Below are positions 8,457-16,771 of a DNA stretch of 64,000 nucleotides, one piece after another. Each line of letters begins with the position of its first letter. Position 1 is the stretch's first letter. Under the pieces are notes generated by a model, which saw only the letters and a program-made list of their open reading frames with translations, did no database searches and had not been told where the DNA came from. A program made the position numbers and the translations under genes. This stretch comes from Halorussus sp. MSC15.2 (GTDB lineage: Archaea; Halobacteriota; Halobacteria; Halobacteriales; Haladaptataceae). Location of the stretch: NCBI RefSeq assembly GCF_010747475.1, contig NZ_VSLZ01000001.1, positions 310,001-374,000 of the forward strand, written 5' to 3'.

Positions 8457-9029
8457 TCACCCGAGGACGTATCGCAGTCGAGGGTAGCGCTCGACCAGCG
8501 TCTCGCCGCCCGTCTCGTAGGTCTCTATCAACGCGTCGAGACCGAGGATGCGGCCCGCGCCGAACGCCGCGACGGCGAGGAACACCAGCATGTACGCGAA
8601 GTCCCCGTTGACGAGACCGTGCTGGACCTCCCAGTTGCCGAAGTAGAACAGCAACATCATGAACGCGCCGAAGAACGCCGCGAGGCGGGTCAGCGCGCCC
8701 ACGAGCAGGCCCAGTCCGACGAGGAACTCGCCCCACGGGACCGCGAGGTTGACGAACTCCACGAACCACGGGGTCTGGCCCATCCAGTGGAACAGTCCGG
8801 CCAGCGGACTGGCGGCGGTGACGTTGGTCAGGTACCCCGCGGCGTCGAAGGGTTCGGGGGCGGTGAGTTTGCTCCACCCCGAGTGGAGGAACGCGTAGCC
8901 CATCATGAGTCGGAGCGCCAGCACGAACCACGCGCTCAGACTGTGGGCCTTCGCCCGGACGGTGATGCCCGCGAGGTCGGTCTCGAAGACGTTCGCCTCG
9001 GTTCGGAAGTTGGACGCGTCGGTGGCCAT
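8457..9029 (-). CDS. DoxX/DoxD family membrane protein
   Basis: 190 residues with a 30-residue polar N-terminus and four transmembrane helices. It carries the family pattern ALRLMMGYAFLHSGWSKL in the first helix and VPWGEFLVGLGLLVGALTRLAA in the central pair. DoxX relatives include the small subunit of thiosulfate:quinone oxidoreductase and partners of redox stress proteins. No catalytic partner is adjacent. Its location beside two universal-stress genes fits a general redox-stress role, but this is inference. Confidence 0.85.
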   Translation of the reverse strand: MATDASNFRTEANVFETDLAGITVRAKAHSLSAWFVLALRLMMGYAFLHSGWSKLTAPEPFDAAGYLTNVTAASPLAGLFHWMGQTPWFVEFVNLAVPWGEFLVGLGLLVGALTRLAAFFGAFMMLLFYFGNWEVQHGLVNGDFAYMLVFLAVAAFGAGRILGLDALIETYETGGETLVERYPRLRYVLG

Positions 9030-9138
9030 AGCGAATCACTCCTACACGTGACGGTAGGGCGGCCGACCGGGTATAACGGGTCACCGATTCTCAAACCCTG
9101 AAAATCGGCGACCGGAGTCACCGCCTCTCCGAGCCGTC

Positions 9139-9612
9139 TCACCAACCCGAAGTCTCCTCCGGGGCCGCGTCGGTCGGAATCGAACGACGTACGATGAGAA
9201 CGTCGAACGCCTCGTCGGACGCGACCGTACTGCCGACGCTGTGTATCGACGAGACCATGTGTCCGGCGTTGTCGCTCCCGATGACGACCAGCGAGGCCTC
9301 CGCGTCCTTCGCCGCACGGCGAAGTTTCGTGGCGATAGTACCTGTCGAAGCGTACCGTCCGACTGTCTCGTCTCGGAACTCGGCGCGAGGAGCGAGTTCG
9401 ACGACGTGTTCGCGGAGTCGCCCTACGACCGTCTGTCGGTCGAACTTCTCGCCCTGTCCGAGCCAATCCCGTTCGCGGGCGTACTCCGCGTCGTTATCCG
9501 GAACGATAGTGAGTGCCAAGACGCGCTCGTCGAACGCCTCACCGAGCATGGTGGCGCGCACGAGGGCGGTTTGGGAGAGTTCGCAACCGTCGAACGGGAC
9601 CACGATGGTCAT
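9139..9612 (-). CDS. Universal stress protein (UspA domain)
   Basis: 157 residues from ATG 9612 (MTIVVPFDG); longer in-frame starts add a basic extension unlike the family. One Usp fold is seen with the first-strand Asp in VPFDGCELS and VIGSDNAGHMVSSIHSVGS near the end. The nucleotide loop G-x2-G-x9-G(S/T) is only partly kept here (SDNAGHMVSSIHSVGS), so ATP binding is uncertain. It is divergent from a second Usp gene at 9788, sharing a 175-bp promoter region. Confidence 0.85.
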   Translation of the reverse strand: MTIVVPFDGCELSQTALVRATMLGEAFDERVLALTIVPDNDAEYARERDWLGQGEKFDRQTVVGRLREHVVELAPRAEFRDETVGRYASTGTIATKLRRAAKDAEASLVVIGSDNAGHMVSSIHSVGSTVASDEAFDVLIVRRSIPTDAAPEETSGW

Positions 9613-9787
9613 ATCCGAATAGTGAGAGACCGCACGTATATCCGTGTATCCGTTTCTTGGAGACTGAGAACGAGAACGGTCGGCCCCTCGGCGAAACGGT
9701 CGTAGTGGTGCTCGGTTCGCGCCGGTTTTCATCGCGTGGGAACGACTCTCCATTTATATGTCCCTCCGGCACCGAGTACGAGATGTA

Positions 9788-10255
9788 ATGTACGACACGG
9801 TGTTGCTCCCGACCGACGGGAGCGAAGCGATGGAGACGGTGGTCGAACACGCCCGCGACGTGGCCGAACGACGCGGGGCCGACGTCCACGTCCTCTACGT
9901 CGTGGACGACCGAGCGTTCCTGACGCTCGACGACGACCGGATTCCCGAAGTGACCGACCGACTCCGCGAGGAGGGCGAGCGCGCGACCGACGAGACCGCG
10001 GCGGCCTTCGACGGCGTGACGGTGACGACCGAGATTCGGCGGGGCAACCCCGCCGACGAGATTCTCGCCGCCGCCGACGAGCGCGACGCCGACCTCGTGG
10101 TCATGGGCACCCACGGGTCCGACCCGACCCGGAACATGCTCGGCAGCGTCTCCCAGAAGGTCGTCACCCTCTCGTCGGTGCCCGTGCTGACCGTCGACAT
10201 CGCCGAGACGGCCGACGACTCGCGCGGTATCGACGCCGCGCTCTCCGACGACTGA
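9788..10255 (+). CDS. Universal stress protein (UspA domain, ATP-binding type)
   Basis: 155 residues from ATG 9788; TATA box ATTTATATG at 9752-9760 places transcription a few bases before this ATG, so the transcript is nearly leaderless. A complete Usp domain has VLLPTDGSEAM at the first strand and VVMGTHGSDPTRNMLGSVSQKV, an intact ATP-binding loop, near the end. It likely modulates stress or energy responses. Its location next to the anaerobic island is suggestive, but its promoter lacks the 12-bp palindrome described at 10901. Confidence 0.9.
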   Translation: MYDTVLLPTDGSEAMETVVEHARDVAERRGADVHVLYVVDDRAFLTLDDDRIPEVTDRLREEGERATDETAAAFDGVTVTTEIRRGNPADEILAAADERDADLVVMGTHGSDPTRNMLGSVSQKVVTLSSVPVLTVDIAETADDSRGIDAALSDD

Positions 10256-10312
10256 CACCGGAACTGATTCGACCGACCGTCCGACGACCGACCCCGACGC
10301 TACGATTCGACC

Positions 10313-10531
10313 ATGACCAACACCACTCCGACCAACGCGGCCGACGCGACACCGCCCACCGACGACGAGACGCCCGCCCACCGAGACGACCTGACCGCGG
10401 TCGTCGTGGAAGGCGACTCCCGGTCCGACGAGTGTACGCTCTACCCGAGAGGGGCGTCCGACGAGGCGCTCGTGACCGAGTGGATAACCGCCGAGGAAGG
10501 GTCATACGTTCGCCTCGACGAGATGCGGTGA
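10313..10531 (+). CDS. Small DUF7511-type haloarchaeal protein
   Basis: 72 residues. The first 25 are Thr/Asp/Pro-rich and probably disordered. The rest reads ADLTAVVVEG-like into CTLYPRGASDEALVTEWITA, the pattern of a small protein family seen only in haloarchaea. No function is known. It lies 57 bases after the Usp gene on the same strand and could be cotranscribed. Confidence 0.65.
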   Translation: MTNTTPTNAADATPPTDDETPAHRDDLTAVVVEGDSRSDECTLYPRGASDEALVTEWITAEEGSYVRLDEMR

Positions 10532-10598
10532 GGTCCCGTGGCGGCGGAACCGTCCGCTGACCGACCTTCCATCCGACGTTTTGACCCCCTTCGGGTCG

Positions 10599-10862
10599 CT
10601 ACCAGATAGTCGTCAGCGTGACGCCGCCGTCGGTGACGGTCTCGAACTCGTAGCCCCTGTCCTCGAGTTTGGGGTAGAGGTGCTGTGGTGCCCGGTCGTT
10701 GACCTGCACGAGGACGGTCCCGTCGGGGAGGTCCGCCAGCGTTTCGAGGGTCTCGGTCAGCGGTTCGGGCGGTCCGAGTTCCCGAACGTCGAGGACCTCG
10801 CGCGGTCGGTCCGCCGGTGCGTCGGTGCGCTCGCTCGCTCGTTCGGCGAAGTCGGTCTGCAT
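10599..10862 (-). CDS. DUF2249 domain protein (first of three stand-alone copies)
   Basis: 87 residues from ATG 10862; an upstream start at 10907 would run into the palindrome at 10901. A 25-residue variable N-terminus leads into the DUF2249 core (SirA/TusA-like fold). It starts VLDVRELGPPEPLTETLETL and continues VLVQVNDRAPQHLYPKLEDRG. There is no catalytic cysteine of the TusA kind. The palindrome CGAACACGTTCG ends exactly 38 bases before the ATG. DUF2249 genes occur beside nitrite and NO reductase genes in many prokaryotes, but their biochemical role is not settled. Confidence 0.85.
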   Translation of the reverse strand: MQTDFAERASERTDAPADRPREVLDVRELGPPEPLTETLETLADLPDGTVLVQVNDRAPQHLYPKLEDRGYEFETVTDGGVTLTTIW

Positions 10863-10900
10863 GGGCGAACGTACGCGGCGTGTTCCCACGGCGTTTGCCC

Positions 10901-10912
10901 CGAACACGTTCG
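10901..10912. promoter_or_regulatory. Palindrome CGAACACGTTCG, site 1 (38 bp before DUF2249 gene)
   Basis: Perfect 12-bp palindrome. Its left end lies 38 bases upstream of the minus-strand ATG at 10862. In leaderless archaeal genes this puts it directly upstream of the BRE/TATA region, the usual place for an activator. Confidence 0.8.
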
Positions 10913-10943
10913 TCGGTAGACCGGTCTGTGCCGACCGAATAAC

Positions 10944-10955
10944 CGAACATGTTCG
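10944..10955. promoter_or_regulatory. Palindrome CGAACATGTTCG, site 2 (HTH regulator promoter)
   Basis: With one more matching base on each side (CCGAACATGTTCGG). A TATA-like ACTTATGG begins 6 bases downstream, and the HTH gene starts 42 bases after the site. The order site, TATA, start is the clearest of all copies in the window and argues for activation, possibly autoregulation. Confidence 0.8.
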
Positions 10956-10997
10956 GGAAGACTTATGGGTTCGTAGCCTTCGACGTTCTACATAGAG

Positions 10998-11621
10998 ATG
11001 CCAACAGCGAAGTTACACATCACGCTTCCCGAGGACGTGTGGGTCTCCGAAGTTTCGACGGCCCATCCGGACGCCGAGTTCCGAGTGCTGGCGGCGTTTC
11101 CGGCCGAGGAGACCGGCGTCGGACTGCTGGAGATAACGTCGTCGGACCTGCGCGCGGTCGTCGGCGACATGGACGACCGCGAGGACGTCGTCCGCCTCGA
11201 CATCCAGCAGGCGTCCGAGGAGTCCGCGCTCGTCGAGTTCGAGACCACCGCGCCGCTCCTGCTGTTCTCAGTGCAGGAGTCCGGACTCCCGCTCGAACTC
11301 CCGTTCGTCATCGAGGACGGCGAGGCCGAGGTCGAAATTACGGCCTCGCGCGACCGCCTCTCGGCGTTCACGGCGCAACTGGACGCGTTCGGGATGTCGT
11401 TCGACGTGGAGTACGTCCGCGAACTGGTCAACTCCGAGAGCCTGTTGACCGACCGCCAGCGCGAGTTGCTGAACGCCGCGGTCGAGGAGGGGTACTACGA
11501 CACCCCGCGGGAGTGTTCGCTGACCGAACTCGCCGAGGAGGCCGGCGTGGCGAAATCGACCGCGAGCGAGACGCTCCACCGCGTCGAGGAGAAAATCGTC
11601 AAGGAGTACGTGGAGGGGTAG
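10998..11621 (+). CDS. Bat-type HTH_10 transcriptional regulator, candidate regulator of the denitrification island
   Basis: 207 residues. Residues 1-150 form the N-terminal domain typical of haloarchaeal Bat/DmsR/NarO-type regulators. The C-terminus carries the HTH_10 motif with LLTDRQRELLNAAVEEGYYD, then LTELAEEAGVAKSTASETLHR. The known oxygen-responsive NarO of Haloferax volcanii depends on four N-terminal cysteines. This protein has a single Cys, in the HTH region, so it cannot sense oxygen the same way. Its own promoter carries the palindrome shared by nar, nirK and NO reductase genes. It is either a secondary regulator of that regulon or a target of NarO. Confidence 0.85.
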   Translation: MPTAKLHITLPEDVWVSEVSTAHPDAEFRVLAAFPAEETGVGLLEITSSDLRAVVGDMDDREDVVRLDIQQASEESALVEFETTAPLLLFSVQESGLPLELPFVIEDGEAEVEITASRDRLSAFTAQLDAFGMSFDVEYVRELVNSESLLTDRQRELLNAAVEEGYYDTPRECSLTELAEEAGVAKSTASETLHRVEEKIVKEYVEG

Positions 11622-11634
11622 ACCGCACCGACGT

Positions 11635-12159
11635 TCACGTCTGCAGAAAGTTTCGGAAGGCGAGAGCAGTCAGTCCGAACCAGATGGGGAGCCAAATCGG
11701 ATAGAGGTCGCTCGTCCCCGGTGACCCGCCGAGAAACAGGAGGACGACTGCCGCCGGTATCGAAGACGCGAGTCCGATGACCGGAACCGCTATCGCGACG
11801 GCACCGCCGAGAAGCGTCGCGACGGTCATCTTCTCGTACCACGCGCCACCGTTCCAAGACTCCTTCAGGTCAGTCCACGTCACCTCCGGGGTTCCCTCTC
11901 GGCCGTTCCCCGCGCCGTCTCCGGTGGGAGCCGTCTTGTCGCTCCCGTGGATGGCCTCGTGACAGCGTTTGCAGTACGTCGTCAGATTGCTCATCCGGTT
12001 CGACCCGCCCTTGCTCAACGGGACGCCGTGATGCGCGTGTAGCTCTGCGCTTCCGTGGGGGCCGCCTCTCGCACCGCAGTTCTGACACGTGTAATTGTCG
12101 CGTTCGTACACTCGCTTTCGCCGCCTCCCCCAGTCAGACGGATAGTCCGAAGCGGGCAT
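11635..12159 (-). CDS. HNH endonuclease-domain protein with C-terminal membrane helices
   Basis: 174 residues from ATG 12159. Residues 10-70 form an HNH nuclease with four zinc cysteines (CQNCGARG and CKRCHEAIH) and the catalytic HAHHGVPLSKGG motif. Two or three hydrophobic helices follow (residues about 112-170), so the nuclease domain would be tethered to the membrane. HNH plus membrane helices is unusual for a homing or restriction nuclease. Role unknown. It is convergent with the HTH gene and follows the hemG-like gene on the same strand by 35 bases. Confidence 0.8.
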   Translation of the reverse strand: MPASDYPSDWGRRRKRVYERDNYTCQNCGARGGPHGSAELHAHHGVPLSKGGSNRMSNLTTYCKRCHEAIHGSDKTAPTGDGAGNGREGTPEVTWTDLKESWNGGAWYEKMTVATLLGGAVAIAVPVIGLASSIPAAVVLLFLGGSPGTSDLYPIWLPIWFGLTALAFRNFLQT

Positions 12160-12194
12160 CGTCTCGACGATGAGACAGTATCCGCAAAAACGTT

Positions 12195-13466
12195 TCAGTT
12201 CGCCCGGGTCTCCGCCAACTCCTCGGCGGTCGCCTTCGCCTCCCGAATCCGGCCGGGAATCCCGGCCCGCGCGGTGTAGTTCGTGCAGAGATGCACGCCC
12301 TCCGGCGTCGAAATCCGGTCCAGTGCTTCCCAACTCCGGTCGTAGGCTGGCATCCCGCGACGGAGTCGGTGGACCGACAGCGCCCGCGCCGACGCGCCGG
12401 TAATCTCCTCGAACTCCTCGGTCGCGACCGACGCCAGTTCGTCGTCGCTCCACTCGACAATCTCGGGGTCGCGCGACCCGCCGAGGTAGCAGGTGTAGAC
12501 GCCGTCGCGGTCGAGCATGCTCGCGTTCCACGTCGCGCCCAGCGTCCGGAACGCCTCGTCGTACTGGACCTGATACCCCGCGCCGGTCAGGTCGGTCTCG
12601 GAGTGGAGGTGGACGACGGCCTGCGGATTGTAGTTCAACTCCCGGAGCGCGTCCGCGGAGTCGGGCGCGAGGTCCCCGAGCAGGTCGGCGGTCACGTCCG
12701 CGGGCGTGGTGACGACGAGTTCGTCCACCGTAGTTTCCCCCGCCGACGTTTCGAGGACGAAGTCCGAACCCTCTCGTCGAATCTCCCGCACGGGCGTCCC
12801 GAGTCCGACGTTCTCGTCGTGCGCCTCGGCGAGCGCCTCCGGGAGTCGCTGGAGTCCGGCGTCGAACGAGACGATGGGCGGGGCCTCTCGACCGGCCAGC
12901 ACCTTCCGAGCGACCGACGTCAGGACGCTCCCCTCGATTCCCGCCCCGTCGAGGGCCTTCGCCAGCGAGTACTCCATCGGCATCTCGCCGGGATGGGAGC
13001 CGTAGATGCCGCCGTAGAGCGGGCCGAAGTAGTAGCGCGCGACCTCCGAACCGAACGTCCGGGTCAGGAACTCTTCGACGGTCTCGCCGTCTCGCGCCGG
13101 GCCGGTGAGCGGTTCAAGAAGCACCCGGAACTTCCCCGGCCACGAGAGCAGGTCGGTCGTCACGGCCTCCCGCGGCGTCTGGGGAACCCGCCGGAGTTTG
13201 CCGTGGTGGTAGACGTACAGCGGCGGGTCCGCGGCCTCCCTGAGTTCGTCGTCCAACTCCAGCGACTCGACCAGTCCTCGGATGCTCGGGGTCAGTCGGG
13301 TGCGCTGGGGTCCGAAGTCGAGAATCCGACCTTCGACCTCTCGGCTCCGGACGACGCCGCCGGGTTCGTCGTCGGCCTCGAAGACGACGCTCTCGACGCC
13401 CGACTCCCGGAGGTAGTGGTGTGTCGCCAGTCCAGTGATGCCGCCACCGACGATGCCGACGCTCAT
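12195..13466 (-). CDS. hemG: FAD-dependent protoporphyrinogen/coproporphyrinogen oxidase-like protein
   Basis: 423 residues of the HemG/HemY (CgoX) amine-oxidase fold. The N-terminus [19 protein letters not shown] is the FAD dinucleotide motif, followed by E-x-D-x-x-GG ([12 protein letters not shown]). The family C-terminal FAD segment is seen near [16 protein letters not shown]. It oxidises a porphyrinogen late in haem synthesis. The palindrome at 13505 ends 38 bases before the ATG. This places the gene in the same regulon as the haem-rich NO reductase and the haem-b subunit of the nar-type enzyme, consistent with extra haem demand during denitrification. Confidence 0.85.
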   Translation of the reverse strand: MSVGIVGGGITGLATHHYLRESGVESVVFEADDEPGGVVRSREVEGRILDFGPQRTRLTPSIRGLVESLELDDELREAADPPLYVYHHGKLRRVPQTPREAVTTDLLSWPGKFRVLLEPLTGPARDGETVEEFLTRTFGSEVARYYFGPLYGGIYGSHPGEMPMEYSLAKALDGAGIEGSVLTSVARKVLAGREAPPIVSFDAGLQRLPEALAEAHDENVGLGTPVREIRREGSDFVLETSAGETTVDELVVTTPADVTADLLGDLAPDSADALRELNYNPQAVVHLHSETDLTGAGYQVQYDEAFRTLGATWNASMLDRDGVYTCYLGGSRDPEIVEWSDDELASVATEEFEEITGASARALSVHRLRRGMPAYDRSWEALDRISTPEGVHLCTNYTARAGIPGRIREAKATAEELAETRAN

Positions 13467-13504
13467 ACTCGTAACTGGACGTTCCGTCGCGTTACTCCCA
13501 CCGC

Positions 13505-13516
13505 CGAACGTGTTCG
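13505..13516. promoter_or_regulatory. Palindrome CGAACGTGTTCG, site 3 (38 bp before hemG-like gene)
   Basis: Perfect palindrome; 38 bases separate it from the minus-strand ATG at 13466. A weak TATA-like GAGTAACG lies about 8 bases downstream on that strand. The stop of the upstream gene at 13518 is only 2 bases away, so this promoter makes hemG independent of it. Confidence 0.8.
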
Positions 13517-13517
13517 G

Positions 13518-13832
13518 TCACTCTCGCTCGGCGAACAGGGCGAGCGCGGCGTCGGCGTCCGCCTCGTCGAGGTTCGACGCCCATCGTTCGACCAGCGCGT
13601 CGGTGATGCTCGCAGAGAGGGACGCGACCGCCCGACGCTCGGCGGGCGTCACCTCGCCGCAGGTCTCCAGACGCCCGAGCGCGGTTTCGAGTTCCCGGCG
13701 GCGGACGCGCTCGGCCCGGTCACGGATTCGCTCGGCGACCTCTCGCTCCTCCGCCTCCCCGCTGGGCGTCCGGCCGCCGCCCGCGTCGGTAGTCTCGCCG
13801 CGGTCCGCGTTCGGTTCTGCGAGTCGAGTCAC
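13518..13832 (-). CDS. Stand-alone HemA (glutamyl-tRNA reductase) dimerisation-domain-like protein
   Basis: 104 residues. The core [20 protein letters not shown]... and [21 protein letters not shown] resembles the C-terminal helical dimerisation domain of glutamyl-tRNA reductase, without the catalytic Cys domain or the NADPH domain. A GTG start at 13832 is chosen over the ATG at 13892 because the palindrome 13871-13882 then ends exactly 38 bases upstream, as for neighbouring genes. It could bind HemA as a regulator of haem synthesis, or be an unrelated helical protein. It lies directly upstream of the hemG-like gene, which favours the haem link. Confidence 0.7.
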   Translation of the reverse strand: MTRLAEPNADRGETTDAGGGRTPSGEAEEREVAERIRDRAERVRRRELETALGRLETCGEVTPAERRAVASLSASITDALVERWASNLDEADADAALALFAERE

Positions 13833-13870
13833 GGTGCGGAGTTGTGTCGCCCGTCCCGAGTCGCCTGCGC

Positions 13871-13882
13871 CGAACGTGTTCG
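13871..13882. promoter_or_regulatory. Palindrome CGAACGTGTTCG, site 4 (shared divergent operator)
   Basis: This single site serves two divergent leaderless genes. There are exactly 38 bases to the minus-strand GTG at 13832 and exactly 38 to the plus-strand GTG at 13921. The symmetry supports both start codons and argues that the bound factor can activate in both directions. Confidence 0.8.
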
Positions 13883-13920
13883 GGCCAACCACTACCGGCC
13901 GCGGGTCCGAATCGCCGGAC

Positions 13921-14646
13921 GTGAGCGAGACGAGTCACGACACCGGCGGTCCGACGGGCGTCGTCCTCGCTGGCGGGTACTCCCGGCGATTCGGCGACCG
14001 CGACAAGGCGTTGGCCCGCCTCGACGGTCGGCCGCTGCTCGCGCGGGTCGTCGCCCGACTCGGACGGGTCGCGGACCGAGTGACGGTCAACTGCCGGGCC
14101 GACCAGCGCCAAGCCTTCGCCGACGCGCTCGACTCGTCGGCCGGGTTCGACTCGGCCGCGACGCCGGTGCGGTTCGTCGCGGACCCCGTGGCCGACCGCG
14201 GCCCCCTGTTCGGGTTCCGGACCGCGCTCCGGGAGGTCGAGACCGAGACCTGCGCGCTGGCGGCCTGCGACTGCCCCTTCCTCGACCCGCGACTGCTCTC
14301 GGACCTCGCCGAGCGACTGGACGACGACCCGGACGCCGAAGTCGCCGCTGTCCGGACCGGAGACCGACTCCGACCGACGCAGGCGGTCTATCGAACCGCC
14401 GCCGCGCGGCGGGCCTGCGACGCCCTGCTCGACGCCGGGGAGGGTCGGCTCTCGGCGCTGTTCGACCGCCTCGACGCTCGCGTCGTCCCGGCCGAGGCGG
14501 TCTGCGCGGACGCCGCCCGGAGCCTGTTCGACGTGGACACTCCGGCGGACCGCGAGCGGGCGGTCGAGATGCTCGACCCGGAGTCCTCGGCGGAGCGCGA
14601 CGAGACCCCGACAGAGCGCGAACCCGGGGTGACCGCGCGGCGATGA
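13921..14646 (+). CDS. mobA: Molybdenum cofactor guanylyltransferase (MobA)
   Basis: 241 residues from GTG 13921, a start fixed by the palindrome 38 bases upstream. Nucleotidyltransferase signature [24 protein letters not shown] binds GTP, with the Lys and Arg of the family. The second conserved block reads [18 protein letters not shown], and the metal-binding Asp is in [11 protein letters not shown]. It adds GMP to molybdopterin to give the bis-MGD cofactor needed by the NarG-type enzyme at 25264-28460. Its control by the shared palindrome ties cofactor maturation to enzyme synthesis. It overlaps the next gene by four bases (ATGA). Confidence 0.9.
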   Translation: MSETSHDTGGPTGVVLAGGYSRRFGDRDKALARLDGRPLLARVVARLGRVADRVTVNCRADQRQAFADALDSSAGFDSAATPVRFVADPVADRGPLFGFRTALREVETETCALAACDCPFLDPRLLSDLAERLDDDPDAEVAAVRTGDRLRPTQAVYRTAAARRACDALLDAGEGRLSALFDRLDARVVPAEAVCADAARSLFDVDTPADRERAVEMLDPESSAERDETPTEREPGVTARR

Positions 14647-15082
14647 CCCGCGTCGTCGCGCTGGGAACCTTCGACCTGCTCCATCCCGGTCACGTCCACT
14701 ACCTCCGAGAGGCCGCCGCGATGGGCGACGAACTCCACGTCGTCGTCGCCAACGGCGAGCGCGTGAGTCACAAGGACCCGGTACTGCCCGGCGACCAGCG
14801 CGTTCGGACGGTCGAAGCGCTCGACCCGGTCACTGCGGCCCACCTCGGTCACCCGGAGGACCGCTCCGCGCCGATTCGCCGCATCGACCCGGACGTGTTG
14901 GTCCTCGGCGGCGACCAGCACCACGACGAGGCCGCGGTCCGGTCGATGCTCGACGAGTGGGGCGTCGAGTGCGAGGTCAGGCGGGCGTCGATGGCCGAAG
15001 CGGACGGGGCGCGACTCTACTCCACGAGCGCCATCGTCGAGCGGATTCTGGCCGAGCGCTCGCGCCGTCCGCGAACGTCTGA
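14643..15082 (+). CDS. ribL: Archaeal FAD synthase (RibL-type cytidylyl/adenylyltransferase), frameshift near the 3' end
   Basis: Starts at ATG 14643 inside the mobA stop. Shows the nucleotidyltransferase motif [17 protein letters not shown], then [10 protein letters not shown], and [11 protein letters not shown] close to the expected C-terminus. The frame as given does not stop until 15587 and would run antisense through the gene at 15150. One missing base between about 15055 and 15078 would instead stop at TGA 15080-15082 and give 146 residues, the normal RibL size. I take that as the true end. The product makes FAD from FMN, useful for the flavoprotein at 12195. Confidence 0.8.
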
Positions 15083-15149
15083 CTCGGTCGCTGACGGGAG
15101 TATCGAGAACAGGGGGTGGATGACAGATTTCGGCCGATTCGGAGCTATC

Positions 15150-15629
15150 TCAGCCGATTCGCGGTTCCTCGTCGGGGTCGAGCGAGACGGCCGACAGACG
15201 CTCGACGCGCTTGACCAGTCGCTCGCCCTCGACGCCGTCGGCGACGAACCGGGGCAGGCCGAGTTCCCCGTCGTCGCGACTGTTCCGCCGGTCGAACGCC
15301 AGAATCCCGCCGAGCGCCGGTCGAATCGGGATATCGGCCGTGAAGTCGTCCGCCTCCGCGCGGAGGTGGGTCGTCTCGCCGGGGAAGTCGGCGGCGTCCG
15401 CGAGCGCCACGACGGAGACGCCGGTCCACTCGTCGGTCGCGCGCTCGCCAGACGCGCACTCGACCGTGCAGACGAGGGACGCGCGAGGGAACGAGTCTCC
15501 TTCTCCGGCCGAGACGACGACTCGCTCCCGGCCCTCGACCGCGACCGCGGGGGTCTCGGTCGGCGATTCCGCACCCTGCGCCCGTAGCTCGCTCCCTTCC
15601 TCGGCCGGTTCGGGGTTCGCGGCGGTCAC
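15150..15629 (-). CDS. Small molybdopterin-oxidoreductase-fold-like protein
   Basis: 159 residues. The middle part ([20 protein letters not shown] and [14 protein letters not shown]) resembles the oxidoreductase molybdopterin-binding fold of sulfite-oxidase-like proteins. It is much shorter than the full domain, and the cofactor-binding Cys is not certain; one Cys pair lies near residues 53-57. It is the last gene of a three-gene operon, 7 bases after the radical SAM gene. It may be a degenerate or scaffold protein of this fold. The function is not clear. Confidence 0.6.
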   Translation of the reverse strand: MTAANPEPAEEGSELRAQGAESPTETPAVAVEGRERVVVSAGEGDSFPRASLVCTVECASGERATDEWTGVSVVALADAADFPGETTHLRAEADDFTADIPIRPALGGILAFDRRNSRDDGELGLPRFVADGVEGERLVKRVERLSAVSLDPDEEPRIG

Positions 15630-15636
15630 GGTCGAA

Positions 15637-16767
15637 TCACCGGGAGTTTGCGGGGTCGGGAGTCGGTTCGACGTGCGGACTCGCGTCGTCCCACGGGAGC
15701 GGGCCGTCGTAGCCCTCGGGCACGAACGAGCAGAGCGGGTCGCTTTCGAGGGGGTCGCCGGTGGTGGCGTAGGCCCGCGAGCGACTGCCGCCGCAGACGT
15801 TCCGGTAGGGGCAGGCCCCGCACTTCCCGCGGAGCGCGTCCTCGTCGCGCAGGTCCTCGAACAGGGCCGAGTCCCGGTAGATGTCCACGACGCTCCGGTC
15901 GCGGACGTTGCCCGCCGACTCGGGCAGGAACCCCGAGGGGTACACCTCGCCGACGTGGCTCACGAAGGCGAACCCGTCGCCCGCGGTGATACCCATCTGG
16001 CGCTTCGGGGGCGCGTCGGTCTGCTGAACCGAGACCCGTCGGTAGTGGGGCGCTTCGGTCGTCTTGAGACCGAAGGGCCAGTCGTCGCTGCGCTCGACCA
16101 GCCACTCCATCACGCGCTCGGCGCGGTCGGGCGAGACGGGGTCGAGCGCCGCGCCGCGGCCCACCGGCACGAGGAAGAAGACGCTCCAGAGGACCGCGCC
16201 GAGGTCGGCCACGAGGTCGGCGATGTCGGGCAGGTCCGAGACGGTCTGGCGACAGACCGTCGTGTTGACCTGTAGGGGTAGCCCCTCGTTGGTGGCCGAC
16301 TGGGCGGCCGACACCGTCTCCTCGAAACTCCCCGACTCGCCCCGGAACGCGTCGTGGCGCTCGGCGTTCGCGCCGTCGATGCTGACCGCCATCCGGCGCA
16401 GGCCCGCGTCCGCGAGGTCGGCCACGGCGTCGGGCGACAGCGAGGCGGTCCCGCTCGGGGTCATCGTCACGCTCAGCCCGATGTCCGTGCCGTACTCCAC
16501 GAGGTCCACGGCGTCGTCGCGCTTCAGGGGGTCGCCGCCCGAGAACACGACCAGTTGGTCCTCGCCGAACTCCCGGGTCTGGTCGAGCAGGGTCTTCGCC
16601 TCCTCGGTGGTGAGTTCGTCGGGGTGGCGGTCGGGTTGAGCGTCGGCCCGGCAGTGTTCGCAGGTCAGGTCGCAGGCCTGCGTCAACTCCCAGATGAGGA
16701 CGAAGGGTCGCTCGTCGGTGTCCACCCGACGGGGCGGCCCGCCCGAACGATGCTCGGGTCTCGACAT
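15637..16767 (-). CDS. Radical SAM/SPASM protein (TIGR04053-like, haem-synthase relative)
   Basis: 376 residues. The radical SAM cluster motif CDLTCEHC (CX3CX2C) lies at about residue 32 after the family start FVLIWELTQA. FSGGDPLKR is the SAM glycine motif. A C-terminal SPASM region has CGACPYRNVCGG and a distal Cys (DPLC) for an auxiliary [4Fe-4S] cluster. This subfamily is close to the haem-synthesis enzymes NirJ and AhbD. Archaea lacking the classical pathway make haem from siroheme with such enzymes, so a haem or haem-d1-like step is likely. The gene sits 4 bases after halocyanin. Confidence 0.8.
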   Translation of the reverse strand: MSRPEHRSGGPPRRVDTDERPFVLIWELTQACDLTCEHCRADAQPDRHPDELTTEEAKTLLDQTREFGEDQLVVFSGGDPLKRDDAVDLVEYGTDIGLSVTMTPSGTASLSPDAVADLADAGLRRMAVSIDGANAERHDAFRGESGSFEETVSAAQSATNEGLPLQVNTTVCRQTVSDLPDIADLVADLGAVLWSVFFLVPVGRGAALDPVSPDRAERVMEWLVERSDDWPFGLKTTEAPHYRRVSVQQTDAPPKRQMGITAGDGFAFVSHVGEVYPSGFLPESAGNVRDRSVVDIYRDSALFEDLRDEDALRGKCGACPYRNVCGGSRSRAYATTGDPLESDPLCSFVPEGYDGPLPWDDASPHVEPTPDPANSR

Positions 16768-16771
16768 GGAA

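Noticed and set aside
12291-15587. A 1098-codon open frame on the plus strand
   Set aside because: Its first two thirds are antisense to hemG and out of frame with mobA. Only the part from 14643 (ribL) is real.
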